Positions 7,435 to 14,026 of a DNA stretch of 14,026 nt are shown here, piece by piece. The translations under genes were made by a program, and so were the position numbers. Every line of letters starts with the position of its first letter. Position 1 is the first letter of the stretch. The DNA lies in NCBI GenBank assembly GCA_017995875.1, contig JAGOIB010000044.1, positions 1 to 14,026 on the forward strand, given 5' to 3'. A model generated the notes under the pieces. The model was given only the letters and a program-made list of their open reading frames with translations. It searched no databases and was not told the DNA's origin. This stretch comes from Saprospiraceae bacterium (GTDB taxonomy: Bacteria; Bacteroidota; Bacteroidia; Chitinophagales; Saprospiraceae).

Positions 7435-8746
7435 TTCCTAATTCACTAACTTCTTTTTTAAACTGATCCCCTCTGTCCCTGTAGTCCCTGAACAAGTCAA
7501 AACTTGCGCAGGCCGGAGATAACAAAACTGTATCACCGGGTGATGCATGCGAAGCAGCTCGACGGACTGCTTCGCGCATCGTTGTAGTTTCTGATAAGTT
7601 GTAGACCGTTGTCGAAAAAGCATCATATAATTTACTGTTGTCGAGGCCGAGACAAATCAAGGCTTTGACTTTATTCTTTACAAGGTCCATAATGGGACCA
7701 TAATCATTTCCTTTATCCAAACCGCCTGCAATCCAAATCACCGGCGTTTTCATAGCACCAAGCGCGTAGTAGACCGCATCAACATTGGTGGCTTTACTGT
7801 CATTGATATATCTCACATCATCCACCACACCGGCCCACTCCATCCTGTGCGATTCATTGACAAATGATTCAAGCGACGACTGCAACGTTACAGCCGGACA
7901 ACCTGCTAACAAAGCTGCTCGTGCTGCTGCTATCACATTCACCTGATTGTGCCTACCCATCAGCTTTGACCTGGAAAGATCAAGTATCAAATCATCCTGC
8001 ACAAACACTTTGTCATCATCGATCAGATCAGTTTCCCTGATGGACCACAACCTGGCTTCCATATGTGTTGACACTACTTTCGCAACTGTCAATGGATCCA
8101 TGGCATTGTAGATCAGGGTATCCTCCTCTGTCATCGCCTGCACTATTCTCATCTTTGCCTCAGCATACTTGTCCAGGTTATACTCATACCTGTCCAGGTG
8201 ATCCGGAGTGATGTTGAGAAGGATTGCTATTTGTGGCCTGAACGCCTCAAGATCCTCAAGCTGAAAACTACTCAACTCACATACATACCAATCTGCTGTG
8301 TGCTCAGCGAGAAAATGACAAAATCCTTCACCGACATTTCCAACTTTTGCTGCATTCATTCCCGCTTCATGCAGAAAATGATGACACAATCCCGTCGTTG
8401 TGGTCTTACCATTGCTGCCGGTGATCCCTATGATCTTTCCTTCAGCATTCCTGTAAGCCCACTCTATCTCCCCGATGATTTCTTTGTCTGCATCGGTCAG
8501 CGCCTTCAGGATTTCACTTTTATTGGATATCCCCGGGCTCTTGACGATGATGTCACACGCTACCAATTTGTCAAGACTATGTCCCTTTTCTTCAAAAGGG
8601 ATTTTATTCGTTTCTAAAATCTTTTTTCGTTCTGCATTGATCTCCATACCATCACTCACCCACACTTCATGTCCTCTTGATTTGGCCAGCAATGCGGCTC
8701 CTATCCCACTGATGCCGGCACCCAGCACACCTATACGCATGGCCAT
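7427..8746 (-). CDS. murD: UDP-MurNAc-L-alanine--D-glutamate ligase MurD
   Basis: This cytoplasmic Mur ligase adds D-glutamate to UDP-MurNAc-L-Ala using ATP. The 439-residue product has an N-terminal dinucleotide-fold-like glycine motif GVLGAGISGIG (6-16). P-loop GITGSNGKTTTT (107-118) follows, with ELSSFQLE (157-164), NITPDHLDRY (178-187), GRHNQVN (264-270), NDSKATNVDAV (315-325) and LSPACASFDLF (409-419). The SSFQL, NDSKATN and SPACASFD stretches are specific to MurD. The length matches the family (about 440). The ATG at 8744-8746 leaves one base after the mraY stop. A second ATG two codons later (8738-8740) is nearly as good, since the usual N-terminus begins close to RIGVLG. The 3' end overlaps ftsW by 8 bp. 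Confidence 0.98.
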   Translation of the reverse strand: MAMRIGVLGAGISGIGAALLAKSRGHEVWVSDGMEINAERKKILETNKIPFEEKGHSLDKLVACDIIVKSPGISNKSEILKALTDADKEIIGEIEWAYRNAEGKIIGITGSNGKTTTTGLCHHFLHEAGMNAAKVGNVGEGFCHFLAEHTADWYVCELSSFQLEDLEAFRPQIAILLNITPDHLDRYEYNLDKYAEAKMRIVQAMTEEDTLIYNAMDPLTVAKVVSTHMEARLWSIRETDLIDDDKVFVQDDLILDLSRSKLMGRHNQVNVIAAARAALLAGCPAVTLQSSLESFVNESHRMEWAGVVDDVRYINDSKATNVDAVYYALGAMKTPVIWIAGGLDKGNDYGPIMDLVKNKVKALICLGLDNSKLYDAFSTTVYNLSETTTMREAVRRAASHASPGDTVLLSPACASFDLFRDYRDRGDQFKKEVSELGNV

Positions 8747-8747
8747 C

Positions 8748-10007
8748 CTACCTTACTTTTAAGGTGATCAGCGTCAATACGGCCAACATGACCCCCACAA
8801 TCCAGAATCGCGTAACAATTTTAGCTTCATGCATTCCCAGCTTCTGGAAATGATGGTGCAAAGGAGACATCCGGAAAATCCTTCGTCCTTCTCCATATTT
8901 TCTTTTCGTGTATTTGAAATAATACACTTGTATCATTACAGAAAGTATTTCAATCAGAAATATCCCGCACAGAACGGGTATCAATAATTCCTTTCGTAAG
9001 GCAATCGCCATGACAGCAATGATAGCACCTAGCGTCAGACTACCTGTATCGCCCATAAATACTTTCGCCGGATATGAATTGTACCAGAGGAAACCAATGC
9101 ATGCTCCCAGGAAACAACAACTGAATATCACCAGCTCTGCCGAATAGGGTATGTATAGAATGTTGAGATACTCCGCGATGATCGTATTACCGCTTACATA
9201 AGCTAATATCGCAAGTGCTAATGCTATGATCGCTGAAACTCCAGTCGCAAGTCCATCAAGGCCATCCGTAAGATTTGAACCATTACTGACCGCAGTGACA
9301 ATGAGAATAACCAGTGGAATGAAAACGATCCAGATAAAATTCTGGGCATTGTCGCCCATAAACCAAACCAGTGTCTTATAATCAAACTGGTTGCCCTTGA
9401 AGAATGGAACATTAGTAAGTGATGATTTGCAATACACCATATTTTTCCATTCACCCGGAACAGAAGCATCATGGATCTGGACATGATTGGTTACCTCATA
9501 TCCATTCTTTGCAGCAGCTTCGGGTGTTAAGCGAATGACCACGTCCTGGTGCAGAAGCATTGTTAAGCCAATGATCAATCCTAATACGATCTGGCCGAAG
9601 AGTTTGAATTTTGCTTTAAGTCCTTGTTTGTTTTTCTTGAAAATCTTGATGTAGTCATCGATAAAACCAATCACACCCATCCAGACTGTAGTGAGTATCA
9701 TAATAAGGATGTACACATTGTCAAGTCTGGCCAAAAGCAAACAAGGGACAAGAATCGCCAACAGGATAATAAGTCCTCCCATCGTAGGTGTACCTTCCTT
9801 TTGCTTTTGACCTTCTAGACCCAGATCCCTGACGGTTTCTCCGATCTGCAGTCTTTTCAAAGAACGAATGATCCTGCTGCCAAGCAGCAGGGAAATCACC
9901 AATGAAAGCATTATCGCCAAACCAGCTCTGAAGGATATATACCGGAACATCCCCGCCCCTGGCAGGTCAAATTCACGGTCTAAATACTCAAAGAGGTGAT
10001 AAAGCAT
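8748..10007 (-). CDS. mraY: Phospho-N-acetylmuramoyl-pentapeptide transferase MraY
   Basis: MraY is the polytopic inner-membrane enzyme that transfers phospho-MurNAc-pentapeptide from UDP to undecaprenyl phosphate, making lipid I. The product has 419 residues and about ten membrane segments. Active-site landmarks on the cytoplasmic side are KEGTPTMGG (70-78), the metal-binding aspartates of FIDDYIK (115-121), [10 protein letters not shown] (245-254), FMGDTGSL (317-324) and the histidine-rich MSPLHHHFQ (380-388). Between membrane segments 4 and 5 (about 153-225) a periplasmic loop is some 50 or more residues longer than in the 360-residue E. coli enzyme, which I take to be a Bacteroidota trait. 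The ATG at 10005-10007 gives the phylum-typical start MLYHLFEYL. It follows an unusual 149-bp gap after murE, so it may have separate regulation. Its stop is one base before murD. Confidence 0.98.
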   Translation of the reverse strand: MLYHLFEYLDREFDLPGAGMFRYISFRAGLAIMLSLVISLLLGSRIIRSLKRLQIGETVRDLGLEGQKQKEGTPTMGGLIILLAILVPCLLLARLDNVYILIMILTTVWMGVIGFIDDYIKIFKKNKQGLKAKFKLFGQIVLGLIIGLTMLLHQDVVIRLTPEAAAKNGYEVTNHVQIHDASVPGEWKNMVYCKSSLTNVPFFKGNQFDYKTLVWFMGDNAQNFIWIVFIPLVILIVTAVSNGSNLTDGLDGLATGVSAIIALALAILAYVSGNTIIAEYLNILYIPYSAELVIFSCCFLGACIGFLWYNSYPAKVFMGDTGSLTLGAIIAVMAIALRKELLIPVLCGIFLIEILSVMIQVYYFKYTKRKYGEGRRIFRMSPLHHHFQKLGMHEAKIVTRFWIVGVMLAVLTLITLKVR

Positions 10008-10156
10008 TGTTGTAATTCAATTAATGGTTGTTCGTACATTCCCAAAAAGCGCAGATGCGAGCGGGTGGCCTCATGATCTTTATCATGCAAGGATTCACCC
10101 GCTGCAACTGCTAAAACCAACCTGAGAATGATAATAGAACCTATCTTATATATCTT
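10008..10156. other. murE-mraY intergenic gap with structured element
   Basis: This is the only sizeable gap inside the cluster (149 bp), at the place where murF sits in many other bacteria. No MurF remnant is visible. The gap contains a two-tier inverted repeat (10056-10106) and a 21-codon open frame (10021-10086, minus strand). On the minus strand the bases just before mraY are AT-rich, which suits SD-independent initiation in Bacteroidota. I find no TAnnTTTG element. Confidence 0.6.
10056..10106 (-). repeat. Two-tier hairpin-forming inverted repeat upstream of mraY
   Basis: The outer arms are 10056-10067 and 10096-10106. They contain GCGGGTG and CACCCGC and form 11 base pairs with a single bulged G at 10059. 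Inside, CATGAT (10072-10077) pairs with ATCATG (10082-10087) around a CTTT tetraloop (AAAG on the minus strand), with two further possible pairs (69-70 with 91-92). The GC-rich outer stem contrasts with the AT-rich surroundings. On the minus-strand transcript the structure lies about 50 bases before the mraY start, and a short T5 run follows it at about 10044-10048. It may act as an attenuator, an RNA-stability element or a dispersed repeat. None of these is proven. Confidence 0.55.
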
Positions 10157-11605
10157 CTATGCCAGCACTTCTGCCAGCACTTTTTTATCGTCAAATGGGT
10201 AGCGGTGACCGTTGATCTCCTGGTATTTCTCATGTCCCTTACCTGCCACAAGGAGAATGTCTCCCGCATTCGCCAGGCGCACACCTGTGCGTATAGCCTC
10301 TTTTCTATCTGTAATCCTCAAAACGTAATCTTGTTTTTCGGGGGCAACACCTTGCCACATCTGGTCAAGGATCTCTTCCGGATTTTCTGTCCTCGGATTA
10401 TCTGAGGTCAGGATCACCTGATCTGCGAGACTCACTGCAATCTTTGCCATCTCGGGGCGCTTGGTCCGGTCACGATCTCCACCACATCCTACGATGCAGA
10501 TGATTCGTGATCCTTGTTGCCGGACCTGGATCAGAGTGCTCAGCACATTGTGCAGTGCATCCGGTGTGTGGGCGTAATCTACCACTGCAAAAATCTGTTT
10601 GCGTCCCGTCACAAGATCAAAGCGACCTTCTGCCGGTTGTAGTTTGCTCAATCCGGTTAGCACTTGTTCTTTGTCTTCCCCCAGCAAGATTGCTGCACCA
10701 TAAATGGCCAGGAGATTAGACGCATTGAACTTTCCAACTAACCGCACATGCAATGGTATTCCGTCCACTTCAAGCTGCAAGCCATCAATGCGGTTTTCAA
10801 TAACGCGCGCTCTGAAATCAGTAATTCTGGTAAGACTGTAATTTGAGACCTTAGCAACAGTATTCTGTACCATGACTTCAGCGTGCTTGTCATCCGCATT
10901 GATTAAGGCAAATGCCTGAGCACTCAATCCATCAAAAAATATTTTTTTCGCTTGTATGTATGATTTGAAATCACCGTGATAATCCAGGTGATCATGCGTA
11001 ATGTTGGTGAAAATCGCTCCATCCCATTCAATACCCTCTACCCTATGTTGATCCAGCGCATGACTGCTCACTTCCATAAAAGCGTGCGTGCATCCTGCTT
11101 CGATCATCCTCGATAGTGTCTCCTGAATGGCCACAGCATCCGGTGTTGTATACCCGGTGCTTTCCACCAGGTCACCAATCCTGTTTTCGATGGTCGACAA
11201 CAATCCACATTTATAGCCCAGCCCGGTAAAGAGCCTGAATAATAAAGTAGCAACTGTCGTCTTTCCATTGGTACCTGTAACACCCACCATCGTCAACTGA
11301 CGCGATGGATTTCCATAATAGGTACTTGCAATCTTTGCTAACGCAACCGCAGCATTTTCAACCAGGATCAGGCAAACATTTTCACTCAATCCCTCATGGT
11401 TTTCTTCTGCAATCACACATATAGCTCCACGATCTACCGCCTTGTCAATGAACATCTGCCCGTCTGTCACCCTGCCTTTTACAGCCACAAATACAGAACC
11501 TGGCTCAACTTTTCTCGAATCGAAGTGAATCGCGCTGATGCTTTGATTTACGTCTCCTCTTATTTCTTTTATCCGGATGTTGACGACCAACTCTTTGATA
11601 GTCAT
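10157..11605 (-). CDS. murE: UDP-MurNAc-L-Ala-D-Glu--meso-diaminopimelate ligase MurE
   Basis: This cytoplasmic Mur ligase adds the third stem-peptide residue to UDP-MurNAc-L-Ala-D-Glu with ATP. The 482-residue product has the N-terminal UDP-substrate domain (about 1-105, with FDSRKVEPGSVFVA at 28-41). P-loop GTNGKTT (111-117), MEVSSHALDQHRV (177-189), THDHLDYHG (203-211) and the AK motif of the carbamylated lysine (219-221) follow. The C-terminal domain has YAHTPDAL (344-351) and GCGGDRDRTKRP (373-384). DNPR at 402-405 is the known selector for meso-diaminopimelate over lysine. The sequence therefore predicts mDAP-type peptidoglycan. The ATG at 11603-11605 lies one base after the ftsI stop, so the two genes are probably translated together. 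The 149-bp gap after its stop separates it from mraY. Confidence 0.98.
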   Translation of the reverse strand: MTIKELVVNIRIKEIRGDVNQSISAIHFDSRKVEPGSVFVAVKGRVTDGQMFIDKAVDRGAICVIAEENHEGLSENVCLILVENAAVALAKIASTYYGNPSRQLTMVGVTGTNGKTTVATLLFRLFTGLGYKCGLLSTIENRIGDLVESTGYTTPDAVAIQETLSRMIEAGCTHAFMEVSSHALDQHRVEGIEWDGAIFTNITHDHLDYHGDFKSYIQAKKIFFDGLSAQAFALINADDKHAEVMVQNTVAKVSNYSLTRITDFRARVIENRIDGLQLEVDGIPLHVRLVGKFNASNLLAIYGAAILLGEDKEQVLTGLSKLQPAEGRFDLVTGRKQIFAVVDYAHTPDALHNVLSTLIQVRQQGSRIICIVGCGGDRDRTKRPEMAKIAVSLADQVILTSDNPRTENPEEILDQMWQGVAPEKQDYVLRITDRKEAIRTGVRLANAGDILLVAGKGHEKYQEINGHRYPFDDKKVLAEVLA

Positions 11606-11606
11606 A

Positions 11607-13724
11607 TCACCCTAATGTCAAATGAATAGATGATCCTTTTATAATCGGCTGACCGGATTGCACCGATTGGCCTTTCACTCTTCCTATTCCATGATAACTC
11701 ACACGTATGCCTCTGTTCTCAAGAAGATAGATGGCATCTCTTATGCCCATTCCATACAACTCAGGAATCATATTTTTTTCCAAAACATTCTTCACTTCCA
11801 TCTCCATTTCCTTACCACCTGCAAGTCTTGCCCAATCACCTTGCCCCTCCACATTCGCATCCATATCAATCACATCCATGATCTCATTGAGCTCTTCTTT
11901 CTGTGACCAACCTACAAGCCTCATACCTTCACTATAAGCAAGCGTATCCGGCAATACAGTCCTGGCTAACAATTCCCTGTTGATGCCCATACACCTGTCA
12001 GCAATTTTCCTGAAGACAGGCAATGCGGATGTAGCTCCATAAAAACCATTCTTCGTCGGATCATACACCATCACGATGCAACTGTACTTTGGCTTATCGG
12101 AAGGAAAGTATCCTGCAAAAGAGGCCATATATTGTTTGCGCGGATTGTTCGGATCATAATAATTGGTAACCGCTGTACCCGTCTTACCACTGAACATATA
12201 ATAGTCGGGCTTGTATTCTTTTGCTGTTCCGTTTTCAACAACACCAAGAAGGAGTTGCTGTGCCTTTTTAATTGTAGCTGAAGATGCTATTCTGCTATCA
12301 ACCACTTCTGGTCTGAATTTCTTGATTGTCCTTCCTTCTCTTGTGATCTGGGAAACGATATAAGGCTTCATCATCTTTCCATCATTCGCCACGGCATTAT
12401 ACAATCTCAATATTTGCAATGGCGTCATACGACACTCATAGCCTGTAGACATCCAGGGCAACGTAGTTCCACTCCATTTATCTTCCTTTTTAGAAGGATC
12501 CTTTATCATTGGTGCGCCTTCACCATCCAGTTCAATGCCCGTTGGTTCCTGGAGATGCATCTCATGAATGCGTTTGATAAATTGTCCTGCACGACCATCC
12601 CTGCCATAATAATCCTGTACAAGACGTGCTACACCAACATTGGATGAAAGTTCAAATGCCTCCGCAAGTGTACTCATATGAATACCATGCATTTTGGAAT
12701 CCTTCATTGTGCGGTCGAAGAACTTTCCTGCACCACCACCCATATCAACCGGTGTGGTAAGATCTGCTCCTTCGTCTTCAAGCAAAGCCATCACACTTGC
12801 AAGTTTGAATGTAGAACCAGGCTCAGAAGAAAAACCTACTGCATAATTATAATCTTCATCATAACCACTTCCTGTAGCCCCGAGGTTTGCGATCGCTACA
12901 ATTGCACCTGTCTCCACATCCATTACGATCGCGGTCCCTTTTGTACCATCGCTGGCTACTAACCCATCAAGCAATGCATATTCTGCTATATCCTGAATCT
13001 CTGGATCAATCGTTGTGACCACATCTGCACCGCGTCTTCCTTCGAGATCCGCTAGATTGCTGACAGGAATCCATGCACCACCTGTTACGCGCTGCATCAA
13101 TCGTTGGCCTTCTTCTCCTTTGAGATATTGGTCAAATGTTCGCTCAAGTCCTATCTGCTGTGCATTCTCTCTGTCAAGACCGAGTGTTCTGCTTGCTAAC
13201 AACTTATATGGTTTAACACGTACGTGCTGGCGATCGATGATCAGTCCACCTTTATTCTTACCCAACCTGAAAATAGGGAAGGTCTTGATGCGTTCGAGAT
13301 CACGGATGCTCACTCCCTTTGTTAGTAAGGCATACCGGTCACCACTTCTTCTTTTCTGAATAAGCCAATCTCTCATCTGTGTTTTACTCACCGATGTATT
13401 GACATACCTGGAGAGATAATACGCCAGGCTATCTACATTGGCTTTGAATATATCTTCGCGCAATCCTTCTGCCTTGAAATCAACATGTAAGTCAAAGAAC
13501 GGTAGTGATGTAGTCATAAGACTTCCATCTGCCGCCAGGATATCACCGCGATCGGCAATCACCGGCATGTACTTGAGATACAGGCTGTCACCCATACTCC
13601 TCCAATGGTCTCCCTCGACAATTGAAATCTTTGCTGCCTTATAAAACAACAGGCAGGCAACCCCCACCATCGCTAATGCGACGATATACACCCTGATCAG
13701 TAATTCTCTTTTTACTTCTTTCAT
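11607..13724 (-). CDS. ftsI: Septal transpeptidase FtsI (class B PBP3) with PASTA domain
   Basis: This class B penicillin-binding protein is anchored in the inner membrane and cross-links septal peptidoglycan in the periplasm with FtsW. The 705-residue product has a short cytoplasmic tail, one membrane segment (about 10-29) and the pedestal with RGDILAADG (59-67). The transpeptidase domain (about 240-580) carries the catalytic serine in STFK (304-307), the SSN motif (360-362) and KTGT (514-517). A linker then leads to a C-terminal PASTA domain (about 648-705). Its region reads IPELYGMGIRDAIYLLENRG, followed by KGQSV and a final IHLTLG strand. E. coli FtsI is shorter (588 residues) and lacks PASTA. 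A single PASTA unit is usual for the Bacteroidota protein. The ATG at 13722-13724 is 21 bp after the ftsL stop. RodA-partner PBP2 is the alternative, but the neighbours exclude it. Confidence 0.97.
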   Translation of the reverse strand: MKEVKRELLIRVYIVALAMVGVACLLFYKAAKISIVEGDHWRSMGDSLYLKYMPVIADRGDILAADGSLMTTSLPFFDLHVDFKAEGLREDIFKANVDSLAYYLSRYVNTSVSKTQMRDWLIQKRRSGDRYALLTKGVSIRDLERIKTFPIFRLGKNKGGLIIDRQHVRVKPYKLLASRTLGLDRENAQQIGLERTFDQYLKGEEGQRLMQRVTGGAWIPVSNLADLEGRRGADVVTTIDPEIQDIAEYALLDGLVASDGTKGTAIVMDVETGAIVAIANLGATGSGYDEDYNYAVGFSSEPGSTFKLASVMALLEDEGADLTTPVDMGGGAGKFFDRTMKDSKMHGIHMSTLAEAFELSSNVGVARLVQDYYGRDGRAGQFIKRIHEMHLQEPTGIELDGEGAPMIKDPSKKEDKWSGTTLPWMSTGYECRMTPLQILRLYNAVANDGKMMKPYIVSQITREGRTIKKFRPEVVDSRIASSATIKKAQQLLLGVVENGTAKEYKPDYYMFSGKTGTAVTNYYDPNNPRKQYMASFAGYFPSDKPKYSCIVMVYDPTKNGFYGATSALPVFRKIADRCMGINRELLARTVLPDTLAYSEGMRLVGWSQKEELNEIMDVIDMDANVEGQGDWARLAGGKEMEMEVKNVLEKNMIPELYGMGIRDAIYLLENRGIRVSYHGIGRVKGQSVQSGQPIIKGSSIHLTLG

Positions 13725-13745
13725 CTGTGGGGGGAAACAGTATGG

Positions 13746-14026
13746 TTATTTAATGACCACCGGATTAGAAGTTAAAAAATGTAGATCCTGCTCTGCGACA
13801 CTGCGCTCAATCATAGTAGGGGTCGATTGATACATCAGGTCAGACTTGACCGTCATGTATCTCCATCGTTGCTCTCTCAATTCATGCTGCAGGGTTTGCA
13901 CTTTCCGTACATTCCTTTCAGCAAAGTGTACATTACCGATATAGATCACACCCAATCCACACAGGAAGTACAGGAACGGAAGATTTTTGTAAATCATCCT
14001 GGCGCCCAGTAACCGATATAGTGAAT
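13746..14026 (-). CDS. ftsL: Cell division protein FtsL-like (5' end beyond window)
   Basis: This is a small bitopic divisome protein expected to pair through its periplasmic coiled coil with an FtsB partner and to activate FtsW-FtsI. From the ATG at 13995-13997 the frame gives 83 residues. These are a membrane segment almost at the N-terminus (about 5-25), then a basic/heptad-rich stretch (about 27-57, with VRKVQTLQHELREQRWRYM) and a short tail. The frame stays open upstream to the window edge (nine more codons, reading SLYRLLGAR). FtsL proteins have a cytoplasmic tail before the membrane helix, so I think the true start lies beyond 14026 and the entry is partial. If the internal ATG is used, the gene is 13746-13997. 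The call rests on topology, the KSDLMYQS region typical of Bacteroidota FtsL and the position just before ftsI. rsmH and mraZ would be expected next to it. Confidence 0.85.
   Translation of the reverse strand, partial: SLYRLLGARMIYKNLPFLYFLCGLGVIYIGNVHFAERNVRKVQTLQHELREQRWRYMTVKSDLMYQSTPTMIERSVAEQDLHFLTSNPVVIK

Noticed and set aside
8198..8617. 139-codon plus-strand open frame opposite murD
   Set aside because: It overlaps the murD P-loop and substrate motifs on the other strand and shows no independent start context or domain.
10044..10059. Small CGCA/TGCG hairpin followed by T5 as a true terminator before mraY (minus strand)
   Set aside because: A 4-bp stem with a 2-base loop is too weak and sterically poor, and the T run is short. 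It would also separate essential genes from their upstream promoter.
1..14026. Undescribed defence, mobile or biosynthetic system hidden in the window
   Set aside because: Conserved dcw genes fill nearly all of the sequence without frameshifts or insertions, and the gaps are too small to hold one. Only small regulatory or repeat elements remain unexplained.

Overview
The window is one uninterrupted stretch of a division and cell wall (dcw) gene cluster. Eleven genes all lie on the minus strand, so transcription runs from the right end (14026) to the left end (1). In transcription order they are ftsL (cut by the window edge), ftsI, murE, mraY, murD, ftsW, murG, murC, ftsQ, ftsA and ftsZ. A strong intrinsic terminator at 62-93 closes the cluster after ftsZ. 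I see no mobile element, CRISPR array, tRNA, rRNA or toxin-antitoxin pair. The many plus-strand open frames are antisense shadows of these genes.

The likely host is a member of the Bacteroidota, and the Saprospiria/Chitinophagia side of the phylum is my guess. The evidence is the gene order without murF, murB or ddl, the roughly 420-residue MraY with a large periplasmic insertion, an FtsI carrying one C-terminal PASTA domain, an FtsZ with an extra tail after its conserved C-terminal peptide, a short FtsL with a coiled coil, and the lack of clear Shine-Dalgarno sequences. MurE carries the DNPR motif of meso-diaminopimelate-adding enzymes, so the wall is probably of the Gram-negative mDAP type.

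Layout from right to left: ftsL and ftsI (13746-14026 and 11607-13724) encode the septal transpeptidase and one of its membrane partners. murE (10157-11605) follows one base later. A 149-bp gap (10008-10156) then holds a GC-rich, two-tier inverted repeat and a 21-codon open frame. From mraY to ftsQ (10007 down to 3027) the genes touch or overlap (1-bp gap, 8, 17, 4 and 17-bp overlaps), which implies translational coupling. ftsA follows after 11 bp and ftsZ after 54 bp, and that last gap holds a possible extra promoter. Beyond ftsZ lie the terminator and a long AT-rich palindrome.

Together MurE, MurD and MurC build the UDP-MurNAc peptide, and MraY and MurG make lipid I and lipid II. FtsW polymerises lipid II and FtsI cross-links the product at the septum. 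FtsQ and FtsL connect these enzymes to the cytoplasmic FtsA/FtsZ ring. The missing MurA, MurB, MurF, Ddl and FtsB functions must be encoded elsewhere. I found no convincing undescribed system. The points most worth a second look are the structured murE-mraY gap, the AT-rich palindrome next to the terminator, and lineage-specific extensions in MraY and FtsZ.
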